Source: Saprospiraceae bacterium (lineage in GTDB: Bacteria > Bacteroidota > Bacteroidia > Chitinophagales > Saprospiraceae). From it: a DNA stretch of 64,000 nt. The stretch is from assembly GCA_016709995.1 (NCBI GenBank), contig JADJLQ010000001.1, positions 2,080,001-2,144,000 of the forward strand, written 5' to 3'. Below the pieces are notes generated by a model. That model worked only from the letters and a program-made list of their open reading frames with translations. It searched no databases and was not told the origin of the DNA. Position 1 is the first letter of the stretch. Every line of letters starts with the position of its first letter. Below are positions 36,053 to 44,559 of this stretch, in pieces. The position numbers and the translations under genes were made by a program.

Positions 36053-37474
36053 ATGGCATGTGTAGGATGTTCGACCGGCGCAGACGGCAAAGCTGCTGGT
36101 TGTAAAAGTAATGGAGGTTGTTCGACAGGAGGCTGCAATAGGATGAACACCTATGATTGGATATCCGTATTGGATATTGATGATCCTGCACCCTATCCCT
36201 GGGTAGAAGTCAGCTTCAAAAATGGCTCCAGGAAGGAATTTTTCAAAAAAGATTCTCTAATTGATTATAGCACCGGTGATTGGGTGGTGGTAGAGACTGC
36301 TGCCGGTCAGGATGTTGGCAAGATCACACTCTCTGGTGACCTGGTAAGGTTACAGATGAAAAAGAAAGGAGTCACCGAGGATAGAATACTTTTCAAAGTT
36401 GTACGACAAGCTTCTGACCGCGATTTGGATCATATGACCCAAGCCAGAGATATGGAAAAAATGACCCTGGTCAAAGGTAGGGTCATCGCCCGAAGTCTTG
36501 GATTGGACATGAAGTTAGGTGATGTAGAATATCAGGCTGACCTTCGAAAAGCAACCTTTTTTTATACCGCCGACAGAAGAATAGATTTTCGTGAGTTAGT
36601 AAAACTTTACGCCAAAGAATTTCATATTAAAATCGAAATGAGGCAGATTGGCGCCAGGCAGGAGTCAGCTCGCATTGGAGGTATTGGTTCCTGCGGAAGA
36701 GAGCTTTGCTGTTCGACCTGGCTTTCAGATTTTAAGACAGTAGTCACTTCCGCAGCAAGGTATCAAAACCTGGCGATTAATCAAACCAAGCTTTCCGGTC
36801 AATGTGGTCGACTCAAGTGCTGCCTCAATTATGAACTGGATGTATATATGGAGTCCCTCAACAGGTTTCCTATGGAGATAGAGACCCTGATGTCAGGCTT
36901 AGGTCGCGCCAACCTTCTGAAAACGGATATTTTTAAAGGCATTATGTATTACGAGTTGGAGTCCAGTGGTAAATCCAGAGAATCTTCCATATTCGGACTT
37001 ACTCCTGAGCAAGTGAGAAACCATAAAGAAAGGACAGACCGTGGTGAAAGACCTGCTGATTTTGGTATCACGATTCCCCTGGGTGGACCCACTACAGCCA
37101 ACCCTCTGGAAGCGGATGCAGGCTTTGTCGATGTCACTGGCGAAATTGAATTGCCTGAAGAAAAAAGAAGAAAAAACAAAGGGCGAGGTAGAAATCAAAA
37201 CCAGAAGAATCCTTCCTCCCCCAATCCTCGAAACCAGGGATCTCAGGACAACCGGCCTCCCCAAGCTGATCGTCGACCGTCTTCTGGTCAGAGAAATCCT
37301 AATCAAAACAATCCCAGATCGAATCAAAGAACTGACAGACCAGGTACTCAGGGTTCTGACCAGGGATCTCAGCCTCAGAGACCTAACCGTAACAATAGAA
37401 ACAGACCACGACCTGACCGACCTCCAGGCACTGATAGACCGCAAAGACCGGATACTCCACCCTCAAATAATTAA
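36053..37474 (+). CDS. PSP1-domain protein (RicT/YaaT-like) with disordered tail
   Basis: A 473-residue cytoplasmic protein. Residues 1-30 are very Cys/Gly-rich (MACVGCSTGADGKAAGC...). The PSP1 domain (about 60-290) carries the CxxELCCSTW-type cluster (GRELCCSTWLSDF) and SGQCGRLKCCLNYE, likely an Fe-S or metal site. The last 120 residues are low-complexity Arg/Asn/Pro/Gln and presumably disordered, possibly RNA-binding. RicT proteins help RNA processing and sporulation control in Bacillus; the role in Bacteroidota is not established. ATG at 36053 is preferred over TTG at 36038. Confidence 0.85.
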   Translation: MACVGCSTGADGKAAGCKSNGGCSTGGCNRMNTYDWISVLDIDDPAPYPWVEVSFKNGSRKEFFKKDSLIDYSTGDWVVVETAAGQDVGKITLSGDLVRLQMKKKGVTEDRILFKVVRQASDRDLDHMTQARDMEKMTLVKGRVIARSLGLDMKLGDVEYQADLRKATFFYTADRRIDFRELVKLYAKEFHIKIEMRQIGARQESARIGGIGSCGRELCCSTWLSDFKTVVTSAARYQNLAINQTKLSGQCGRLKCCLNYELDVYMESLNRFPMEIETLMSGLGRANLLKTDIFKGIMYYELESSGKSRESSIFGLTPEQVRNHKERTDRGERPADFGITIPLGGPTTANPLEADAGFVDVTGEIELPEEKRRKNKGRGRNQNQKNPSSPNPRNQGSQDNRPPQADRRPSSGQRNPNQNNPRSNQRTDRPGTQGSDQGSQPQRPNRNNRNRPRPDRPPGTDRPQRPDTPPSNN

Positions 37475-37477
37475 TAC

Positions 37478-38881
37478 ATGAAAACCCAGGTTTTAATCAT
37501 AGGATCAGGACCAGGCGGATATGTAGCTGCAATCAAATGTGCCCAGCTAGGTATGCAAGTCATCCTGGTAGAAAAGTATAACACCCTTGGAGGTACTTGC
37601 CTTAATGTAGGTTGTATTCCCTCAAAGGCTTTACTCGACAGCAGTGAACATTACTATCAAGCCTCGCATCAGTTTGCTATACACGGTATTCAGGTCAAAG
37701 ACCTTAAGATCGACATGCCCCAGATGATCAGGAGAAAAAATGAGGTAGTGGACCAAACTTGCAAAGGAGTTCAGTACCTGATGAAGAAAAATAAAATAGA
37801 GGTGATCACGGGGACAGCTGCGTTTCTAGACCCTCATTCAGTAGAAATCACGCTCCCCGATGGCACCAAATCACAAGTCAATGCAGAAAATATCATCATC
37901 GCCACCGGGTCCAAACCAATCACTCCTCCAGCCTTTAATTATGACAAAAAAAGAGTGATCACCAGTACCGAGACACTGCAGATACAGTCAGTTCCTAAGT
38001 CTATGTTGATCATCGGCGCCGGAGTCATTGGGCTAGAGCTTGGTTCAGTGTACTCCAGGCTGGGGACACAAGTAGATGTCATTGAATACCTGGACCATAT
38101 CCTCCCAGGCATGGATAGAGACTGCTCCAAAGAACTGCAAAAGGTGTTGGAGAAAAATGGCATAAAATTCCACCTGAATCACGCGGTGCAGACAGTGACC
38201 TCCACAGCTAAAACGGTTACCGTAAAATACAAATCAAATGAATCTGACGAATTAAAGTCAATGACCGCTGATTATTGCCTGATCGCCATCGGCCGAAGAG
38301 CCTATACAGAAGGATTACATCCTGAACGGGGAGGCCTCACGCTGGATCCTAAAGGGAGGATCGAAGTAGATGATCATTACAGGACAAAATCACCGCACAT
38401 CTATGCCATAGGCGATGTCATCACAGGCCCAATGCTGGCACACAAAGCTTCAGACGAAGGTCTGGCAGTCGCTGAGATTATAGCCGGCCAGAAGCCGCAT
38501 ATTGATTACAACCTGATACCTGGCGTAGTATACACCTGGCCTGAACTAGCCTCTGTAGGTAAAACCGAAGAAAAGCTCAATGAAGAAGGCAGGGAATTCA
38601 AAATTGGAAAATTTCCATTCAAAGCACTTGGCAGATCACGGGCCAGTATGGACTTAGACGGTCAGGTCAAAATAATTGCGGACAAAAACACAGACGAAGT
38701 CCTTGGTGTACACATCCTCGGCCCCAGAGCAGCAGATCTGATTATGGAAGCAGTCACCTTGATGGAATTTCGAGGCAGTGCCGAAGATATGGCCCGAATC
38801 TGTCACCCTCATCCTACCTTCTCTGAAGCCATTAAGGAAGCTGCTTATGCTGCCTGGTCAGGCAAAGCTTTACATCTTTGA
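37478..38881 (+). CDS. lpdA: Dihydrolipoyl dehydrogenase
   Basis: This 467-residue flavoprotein oxidises dihydrolipoamide in 2-oxoacid dehydrogenase or glycine-cleavage complexes. The FAD motif is GSGPGGYVAA (about 9-18), the redox disulfide is C41-x4-C46 in GGTCLNVGCIPSK, the NAD motif is GAGVIGLELGSVYSRLG (about 180-196), and the C-terminal HPHPTFSEAIKEA carries the catalytic His-Glu pair. It starts 3 bases after the PSP1 stop. Confidence 0.93.
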   Translation: MKTQVLIIGSGPGGYVAAIKCAQLGMQVILVEKYNTLGGTCLNVGCIPSKALLDSSEHYYQASHQFAIHGIQVKDLKIDMPQMIRRKNEVVDQTCKGVQYLMKKNKIEVITGTAAFLDPHSVEITLPDGTKSQVNAENIIIATGSKPITPPAFNYDKKRVITSTETLQIQSVPKSMLIIGAGVIGLELGSVYSRLGTQVDVIEYLDHILPGMDRDCSKELQKVLEKNGIKFHLNHAVQTVTSTAKTVTVKYKSNESDELKSMTADYCLIAIGRRAYTEGLHPERGGLTLDPKGRIEVDDHYRTKSPHIYAIGDVITGPMLAHKASDEGLAVAEIIAGQKPHIDYNLIPGVVYTWPELASVGKTEEKLNEEGREFKIGKFPFKALGRSRASMDLDGQVKIIADKNTDEVLGVHILGPRAADLIMEAVTLMEFRGSAEDMARICHPHPTFSEAIKEAAYAAWSGKALHL

Positions 38882-38888
38882 TCGATCC

Positions 38889-39611
38889 ATGAGTTCGGGC
38901 TCACTGTATATAATTCCAAGTTGGCTTCACGAATCCAACCCCACCATATTACTTCCTCGCGACCTGGAAGTGCTCAGTTCTTTAAGATATTTTGTGGTGG
39001 AGAATATCAGGACTACCAGGCGATTTCTCAGAGCAGTGATCTCTGATTTTGATATTGATCAATCCACTTTTATAGAAATAGATAAGCATGCCCCTTCCCA
39101 ATCCTTTGATGAAGTTTTTAAATTTATTAATTCTGGCTCGTCAGTGGGCTTGATATCAGAAGCCGGTTGCCCGGGCATCGCTGATCCGGGTAGCAAGCTT
39201 CTAGCCCAGGCCCATAAGCTCGGGGTAAAGGTCATACCGTGGATCGGACCCTCTTCCATTCTGCTTTCCTTGATGGCGAGTGGGCTCAACGGGCAGGGAT
39301 TTACTTTTCATGGTTATCTGCCTAACAAAGCAGAAGCAGAATTGATAAAGAGGCTAAAACAAGTAGAGAATGACTCAATCAAAACAGGGTATTCGCAAAT
39401 TTTTATTGAAACACCTTATAGGAATGTCTCACTCCTGGACACGCTGTTGCGTACACTTCGCGATGATACACTCCTTTGTATGGCTATAGACCTCACTGCT
39501 CCGGAAGAATACATTCATACTGACACCATTAAAGCCTGGAGACATCGTTCCATCGGTGATATAAAGAAGAGACCGGCGATCTTTATCATCAACCAAACAG
39601 CCTTAGGATAA
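38889..39611 (+). CDS. Tetrapyrrole-methylase-fold SAM methyltransferase (RsmI-like)
   Basis: A 240-residue enzyme with blocks of the RsmI/CbiF fold: GLISEAGCPGIADPGSKL (about 88-105), GPSSILLSLMASGLNGQGF (about 121-139) and IETPYRN. RsmI 2'-O-methylates 16S rRNA C1402. This is a shorter Bacteroidota relative whose N-terminus (LYIIPSWLHES) differs from canonical RsmI, so the substrate is not certain. It begins 7 bp after the lpdA stop; a longer frame into lpdA exists but family length favours this ATG. Confidence 0.82.
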   Translation: MSSGSLYIIPSWLHESNPTILLPRDLEVLSSLRYFVVENIRTTRRFLRAVISDFDIDQSTFIEIDKHAPSQSFDEVFKFINSGSSVGLISEAGCPGIADPGSKLLAQAHKLGVKVIPWIGPSSILLSLMASGLNGQGFTFHGYLPNKAEAELIKRLKQVENDSIKTGYSQIFIETPYRNVSLLDTLLRTLRDDTLLCMAIDLTAPEEYIHTDTIKAWRHRSIGDIKKRPAIFIINQTALG

Positions 39612-39618
39612 GAGATAG

Positions 39619-39626
39619 TATCTTTG
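39619..39626 (+). promoter_or_regulatory. -7 element TATCTTTG upstream of nadA
   Basis: Matches TAnnTTTG and lies 36 bases before the nadA ATG at 39663. Confidence 0.45.
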
Positions 39627-39662
39627 TGGAGAATTCTCGTCTAAACAAAAAATACATTATTT

Positions 39663-40673
39663 ATGGCTACGAGTAGTATATCCACAGAGCAATTAAACAG
39701 GGATGGATATTTACACATCCCGGTAGATCCGACGGTAGATCTTGAACAAGAAATAAAACGATTAAAAAAAGAAAAAAACGCAGTGATCCTGGCACATTAT
39801 TATCAGGAGTCTGAGATACAAGACCTTGCTGATTATGTCGGTGATAGTTTAGGGTTATCCCAGCAAGCTGCCAAGACTGAAGCAGACATCATCGTATTTG
39901 CGGGAGTCCATTTTATGGCAGAGACTGCCAAGATATTGTCCCCACACAAAAAAGTCTTGTTGCCTGACCTCAAAGCAGGTTGTTCCCTTGCCGACTCCTG
40001 TCCTCCTGATTTATTTTCAAAGTTTAAGGAAAAGTATCCTGATCACCTGGTAGTCAGTTATATCAATTGCACTGCAGAAATTAAGACGCTCACTGATATC
40101 TGCTGCACCTCGACCAATGCCGTCCATGTGATCAACAGCATCCCTTTGGATCAAAAAATCATTTTTGCCCCGGACATCAACCTGGGAAAATACCTGGTCA
40201 AAAAAACCGGCAGAGATATGGTATTGTGGAATGGTTCGTGTATGGTCCATGAGATTTTCTCCCATGAAAAAATTGTAAAGCTCAGGCTACGGCATCCCAA
40301 GGCTAAGTTTATAGCACATCCGGAGTGTGAGCCTCATATCCTCGATATGGCAGACTTCATCGGTAGCACGACCGGTTTACTGAAATACACTATATCAGAT
40401 GACTCTGAAGAGTATATAGTCGCCACCGAGGCTGGCATACTACATCAAATGGAACAAAAATCACCTCATAAGACTTTCATCCCTGCACCTCCCAATAATC
40501 ACTGTGCCTGTAATGAATGTCCTCATATGAAGCGCAATACTTTGGAAAAATTATACGTTTGCATGCAGTATGAATTGCCTGAAATCATCCTACCTCAGTG
40601 GGTGATCGACCAAGGAAGATCCAGTATAGATCGCATGTTGGAGATCAGTAAACAGGCCGGGCTGGGAGGATAA
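39663..40673 (+). CDS. nadA: Quinolinate synthase
   Basis: This 336-residue [4Fe-4S] enzyme condenses iminoaspartate and dihydroxyacetone phosphate to quinolinate in NAD synthesis. Blocks are VILAHYYQESEIQDLADYVG (about 40-59), DLKAGCSLADSC with a cluster Cys, NGSCMVHE, and the C-terminal CACNECPHM with the last ligand. nadB and nadC are not adjacent. Confidence 0.94.
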   Translation: MATSSISTEQLNRDGYLHIPVDPTVDLEQEIKRLKKEKNAVILAHYYQESEIQDLADYVGDSLGLSQQAAKTEADIIVFAGVHFMAETAKILSPHKKVLLPDLKAGCSLADSCPPDLFSKFKEKYPDHLVVSYINCTAEIKTLTDICCTSTNAVHVINSIPLDQKIIFAPDINLGKYLVKKTGRDMVLWNGSCMVHEIFSHEKIVKLRLRHPKAKFIAHPECEPHILDMADFIGSTTGLLKYTISDDSEEYIVATEAGILHQMEQKSPHKTFIPAPPNNHCACNECPHMKRNTLEKLYVCMQYELPEIILPQWVIDQGRSSIDRMLEISKQAGLGG

Positions 40674-40682
40674 ATTAATCCA

Positions 40683-40883
40683 CTGAGTCGCTTAAATTCT
40701 CAAGCTTTGATCGAAAACCGCAACAAGACGATTGAAATTGTAAAGCATACCTCTGCCGATTTAAGAGCACATTTTACCCGCCATCCTTCTTTTGGCAATT
40801 TAGATGCCTACCAATGGACACTGAATGTATCAGCCCACTACAATCGGCATGTAGAGCAGATCCTCGAGATCATTGAGCATTAA
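40683..40883 (+). pseudogene. C-terminal remnant of a DinB-family protein
   Basis: After the nadA stop, the same frame stays open to a TAA at 40881 and encodes about 66 residues. The last 40 contain DLRAHFTRHPSFGNLDAYQW and end in HYNRHVEQILEIIEH, which resemble the C-terminal part of DinB/YfiT-type proteins, including the spaced histidines. No ATG, and none of the N-terminal two-thirds of such a protein (usually about 150-170 residues), is present. Confidence 0.65.
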
Positions 40884-40924
40884 GATTTTCCCAAGAAATA
40901 ACAGGAATTGAACTAATAACCCCA

Positions 40925-41899
40925 CTACCATCCCAGCACCCAGGCAAACACCAAAGGAGCCACTATCGTAGCATCACTTTCGATGATAAACTTTGGAGTG
41001 TGGATATCAAGTTTTCCCCAGGTGATTTTTTCATTGGGTACTGCACCGGAATAAGAACCATAGGAAGTAGTCGAGTCACTGATCTGACAGAAATAAGACC
41101 AGAATGGCACATCATGCCACTCCAGATCCTGGTACATCATAGGCACCACACAGATCGGGAAGTCACCTGCGATACCCCCTCCGATCTGAAAAAAACCAAT
41201 CCCTTTCCCAGCACTGTTTTTTCTATACCAGTCAGCGAGATAGACCATATAATCGATACCACTTTTGACCGTGGTAGATTTTAATTCATTTTTGATCACA
41301 TAGCTGGCAAAAATATTGCCGGTGGTACTGTCTTCCCAGCCCGGACAGACGATCGGCAAGTTTTTTTGGGCCGCCGCTACCAGCCAGCTATCCTTCGGAT
41401 CGATCTCATAATATTGCTCCAATTCACCAGCCAGGATGATTTTGTATAGATACTCATGGGGCAAGAAAGATTGACCACTTTGTTCCGCTTTGACCCATTG
41501 TGCATAAAGATGTTTTTGCAATCTTCTAAAAGCTTCTTCTTCAGGGATACAGGTGTCAGTCACCCGATTATAGTGATTTTCAAGTAGATCCCATTCTTGT
41601 TGCGGTGTAAGGTCCCGGTAGTTAGGGATGCGCTTATATTTGCTATGAGCTACCAGGTTCATGGCATCCTCTTCAAGATTGGCACCAGTACAGCTGATGA
41701 TATCCACCTTGCCTTGTCGTATCATTTCAGCCAGGGAGATACCCAATTCGCCCGTACTCATCGCCCCTGCCAGGGTAACCATCATTTTACCACCTTCAAG
41801 CATATGCGATTCGTACCCTTTGGCAGCATCCATCAAGGCCGCAGCATTAAAATGCCTGTAATGATGTTCCATAAACTGACTGATGGGACCTCGTTGCAT
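40925..41899 (-). CDS. Deoxyhypusine-synthase-like protein lacking the catalytic lysine
   Basis: A 324-residue NAD-dependent DHS-fold protein: DIISCTGANLEEDAMNLVAH (about 66-85), IGGGIAGDF (about 243-251), GSYSGAVPNEKITWGK (about 280-295) and ESDATIVAPLVFAW. In eukaryotic DHS the Lys in GGGVVKHH forms the enzyme-imine intermediate; the corresponding residue here is Gly (GGGIAGDF). Bacteria lack eIF5A, so another aminobutyl acceptor, such as a polyamine, is expected. It is 41 bp downstream of the arginine decarboxylase gene on the same strand, pointing to a polyamine role. Confidence 0.85.
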   Translation of the reverse strand: MQRGPISQFMEHHYRHFNAAALMDAAKGYESHMLEGGKMMVTLAGAMSTGELGISLAEMIRQGKVDIISCTGANLEEDAMNLVAHSKYKRIPNYRDLTPQQEWDLLENHYNRVTDTCIPEEEAFRRLQKHLYAQWVKAEQSGQSFLPHEYLYKIILAGELEQYYEIDPKDSWLVAAAQKNLPIVCPGWEDSTTGNIFASYVIKNELKSTTVKSGIDYMVYLADWYRKNSAGKGIGFFQIGGGIAGDFPICVVPMMYQDLEWHDVPFWSYFCQISDSTTSYGSYSGAVPNEKITWGKLDIHTPKFIIESDATIVAPLVFAWVLGW

Positions 41900-41940
41900 A
41901 TTCTTCTATTTTAGATTGAACAAATAAATTTTAGTTGAGT

Positions 41941-43338
41941 CTAATAACCCAGGATTTTAAGCATACCCTCAGCTTCTTGCTCATCCAGGTATATTCTATC
42001 TACAAGATTACCTTGCTCGTCGCGATCTACAAGGATATGTTTTGGACTTGGTATGAGACAGTGTTTGATGCCTCCATATCCGCTGAGCGCATCCTGGTAT
42101 GCTCCTGTGTGGAAAAATCCCAGGTATAAGGGTTCAGGATCTTTCATAGAAAAAGCTGGCAGATAAACCTGGTTTTCATGCACCTCGCTATTGTAAAAGT
42201 CAGAATTGTCGCAGGTGATACCCCCTATATTGACCCGGGTAAAATCATTGTACCACTTATTGATCGGTAGCAGGATAAATCGTTCGGCCATGCCCCAGCT
42301 ATCCGGTATCGTATTCATGAGTGAGTTATCTATCATATACCACAGCTCCGAATCATTTTGTTGTTTTTGTCCGATCACTGAAAATATAGTAGCCCCGCTT
42401 TCCCCTACAGTATACTTACCAAACTCAGAGAAGATATCAGGTTCCGGAATGCCCTCGTCCTGGCAGGCAATTTTGATTTGCTTGACGATCTCATTGATCA
42501 TATAACTATAATCATATTCAAAGCCAAGGCTGTTGCGGATCGGAAGTCCTCCTCCAATATCAATCGCTCTGAGGTCAGGACATATTTTCTTTAATTCACA
42601 ATAGGTCTTAAGCACCTTTTTGAATTCTCCCCAGTAATAGATAGTGTCTTTGATACCTGTATCTACAAAAAAATGAAGTACTTCTAATTTAAACTTAGGG
42701 TTATTTGCCAATCGATCCTTATAAAACTGAATGACTTCGCTATTTCTGATACCCAGTCTGGAAGTATAAAACTGAAAGTTAGGCTCCTCTTCGGTCGCTA
42801 CTCTCATCCCGATTTTGCATCCGTTCTCTACAAGTTCTTCGTAAATAGCCAATTCCTCTTTGTTGTCCAATATTGGAATCACATTCTTAAATCCTTCGTT
42901 GATGAGCTTAGAGATCTTTTTGCCATAATCTCCGGCTTTATAACCATTACACAGGATGATTTCGTTTTTATCTACCTGGTTTTGCAGATGTAACTTCCTG
43001 ATCAAATCGATATCAAACGAACTTGATGTCTCCAGGTGAGCCCCATTCTGCAATACTTCTTCCAGAATAAATCTAAAATGACATGCTTTAGTACAATAAC
43101 AATAATAATACTGTCCATTGTAGCCGACATTTTTCATAGAGCGATTAAACAAGTTTCGGGCTCGTTTGATTTGTGCGCCTATGCGTGGAAGATAAGTAAG
43201 TTTTAAAGGGGTGCCGTATTTCCTGATTAAATGAATGAGGGGAATTCCATTAAAATCAAGGTATCCGTTTTCTATATCGAAACCTTCTTGTGGAAAATAA
43301 AAGGTTTGTTCGATAAGGTCAAAATAACGGTTTTTCAT
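41941..43338 (-). CDS. Arginine decarboxylase-like PLP enzyme (fold III)
   Basis: A 465-residue alanine-racemase-fold decarboxylase. The PLP lysine lies in YCYCTKACHF (about 78-87); later blocks are RAIDIGGGLP (about 258-267), EFGKYTVGESG, and the second half-site GITCDNSDFY. It is a shorter form than E. coli SpeA (658) and would convert arginine to agmatine. It precedes the DHS-like gene and is preceded by the best promoter in the window. The arginine specificity is inferred from family resemblance; diaminopimelate or ornithine cannot be ruled out by sequence alone. Confidence 0.82.
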   Translation of the reverse strand: MKNRYFDLIEQTFYFPQEGFDIENGYLDFNGIPLIHLIRKYGTPLKLTYLPRIGAQIKRARNLFNRSMKNVGYNGQYYYCYCTKACHFRFILEEVLQNGAHLETSSSFDIDLIRKLHLQNQVDKNEIILCNGYKAGDYGKKISKLINEGFKNVIPILDNKEELAIYEELVENGCKIGMRVATEEEPNFQFYTSRLGIRNSEVIQFYKDRLANNPKFKLEVLHFFVDTGIKDTIYYWGEFKKVLKTYCELKKICPDLRAIDIGGGLPIRNSLGFEYDYSYMINEIVKQIKIACQDEGIPEPDIFSEFGKYTVGESGATIFSVIGQKQQNDSELWYMIDNSLMNTIPDSWGMAERFILLPINKWYNDFTRVNIGGITCDNSDFYNSEVHENQVYLPAFSMKDPEPLYLGFFHTGAYQDALSGYGGIKHCLIPSPKHILVDRDEQGNLVDRIYLDEQEAEGMLKILGY

Positions 43339-43376
43339 CTATCCAAATTGGTTCTTTTTTGTTACAAGAATTCGCA

Positions 43377-43409
43377 CAAAGGTAGTTTAATTCTTATAGG
43401 ATGATCAAA
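43377..43409 (-). promoter_or_regulatory. Promoter TTTG-N21-TACCTTTG of the decarboxylase gene
   Basis: The full Bacteroidota primary promoter pattern on the minus strand: -33 TTTG at 43406-43409, 21-base spacer, -7 TACCTTTG at 43377-43384. The leader is about 35 nt. Confidence 0.65.
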
Positions 43410-43462
43410 ACAAATAAAAAATTTAAAGTCCTATCAAAAATAATTATTCCTGCCTCTATAGA

Positions 43463-44431
43463 TTAGGCTTTCCCGCTCATTTCCAGATCTCTTTGAGCAA
43501 TTTTTTCGAGTAAAATCGCAGCCAGTTTATATTTGGATTGAACAGTCCACCCTGCTATATGCGGTGTAAGTACTACGTTAGGTAATTGATAAAGCCTTTG
43601 ATACATCAATTTCTCTTGTGATGTAAAAGTGCCCGGCTTTTCATTTTCAAATACATCCAGACATGCTCCCGCCAACCTGCCCGCTTCCAAAGCCTCTATC
43701 AGTGCTTCTGTGTGCACTACATTCCCCCTGGATGTATTTATTAAAATTCCTTCCTGTTTCATCGACCACAAAAAAGAATGATCTACCAGGTGAAAGGTGT
43801 CTTCTCCCAGTGGAAGATGGATGCTGATGATATCACTATGCTCTAACAAAAATGGCAGCGGCACTTCTTTAATATAAGGCACCTCCTTCTCCAAATCATG
43901 TAGATATTTGTCATAGACAAGGATATTCATCTCCATACCGGCAAGTTTTTTGGCAAATTGGCTGCCGGTATGTCCAAATCCTATGATGCCAATCGTTTTG
44001 CCCGAAAGTTCCCATCCTCTCCGGGCTTCGCGTTCCCATATACCTGCACGCACTTGCTGATCAGCCAGCAAAATCTGGTTGGCCAGTACGAGCAACATAC
44101 CCAAAGCTTGCTCTGCGACTGCATTTTTGTTTCCTTCCGGCGAAAAATATACACAGATTCCTTTTGATTCGGCATAATGGATGTCGACCACTTCCCTTCC
44201 AGAACCTAAGCGAGCTATAAATTTCAATTGTGTCCCATGGTCTATAAAGGATGCATCACATAATATCTTGCTATTGATGATCAGGCCATTATACTTCGCA
44301 ATGCTGTTTTTTACCTTATCATAGCCTACCTCCGGCTCATAATCGACTTCATATCCATTTGCTATAAGCCCATCGATCAAGACTGGATGGACCGCATCTG
44401 TGATCAAAACTTTCCGTTTTTGATTCGTCAT
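43463..44431 (-). CDS. D-isomer-specific 2-hydroxyacid dehydrogenase (SerA-like)
   Basis: A 322-residue NAD-dependent dehydrogenase, possibly 3-phosphoglycerate dehydrogenase. The nucleotide motif is GKTIGIIGFGHTGSQFAKKL (about 143-162); the catalytic residues are Arg in SRGNVVHTEAL (about 234-244), Glu in AGACLDVFENE (about 253-263) and His in LTPHIAGWT. There is no ACT domain, so no serine feedback is expected. SerA, glyoxylate reductase or another 2-oxoacid reductase cannot be separated. Confidence 0.82.
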   Translation of the reverse strand: MTNQKRKVLITDAVHPVLIDGLIANGYEVDYEPEVGYDKVKNSIAKYNGLIINSKILCDASFIDHGTQLKFIARLGSGREVVDIHYAESKGICVYFSPEGNKNAVAEQALGMLLVLANQILLADQQVRAGIWEREARRGWELSGKTIGIIGFGHTGSQFAKKLAGMEMNILVYDKYLHDLEKEVPYIKEVPLPFLLEHSDIISIHLPLGEDTFHLVDHSFLWSMKQEGILINTSRGNVVHTEALIEALEAGRLAGACLDVFENEKPGTFTSQEKLMYQRLYQLPNVVLTPHIAGWTVQSKYKLAAILLEKIAQRDLEMSGKA

Positions 44432-44435
44432 GCAT

Positions 44436-44443
44436 CAAAGGTA
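44436..44443 (-). promoter_or_regulatory. -7 element TACCTTTG 4 nt before the dehydrogenase ATG
   Basis: Matches TAnnTTTG; the four-base gap to the ATG at 44431 suggests a leaderless mRNA. Confidence 0.48.
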
Positions 44444-44521
44444 GATAAATGTAATTTTTCAATATATTAAAAAACTATATTTCAACTGCTGCAAGGTGCC
44501 TTCAAATGAGGGTATATGTGC

Positions 44522-44529
44522 TATCTTTG
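44522..44529 (+). promoter_or_regulatory. -7 element TATCTTTG upstream of carB
   Basis: Matches TAnnTTTG, 30 bases before the carB ATG at 44560. Confidence 0.5.
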
Positions 44530-44559
44530 CCCGATTTTTAAACCAGAATAGAAAGAGAA

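Noticed and set aside
36899..37481. Long frames on both strands inside the PSP1 gene tail
   Set aside because: They arise from the low-complexity Arg/Asn/Pro region; no signal of a separate gene.
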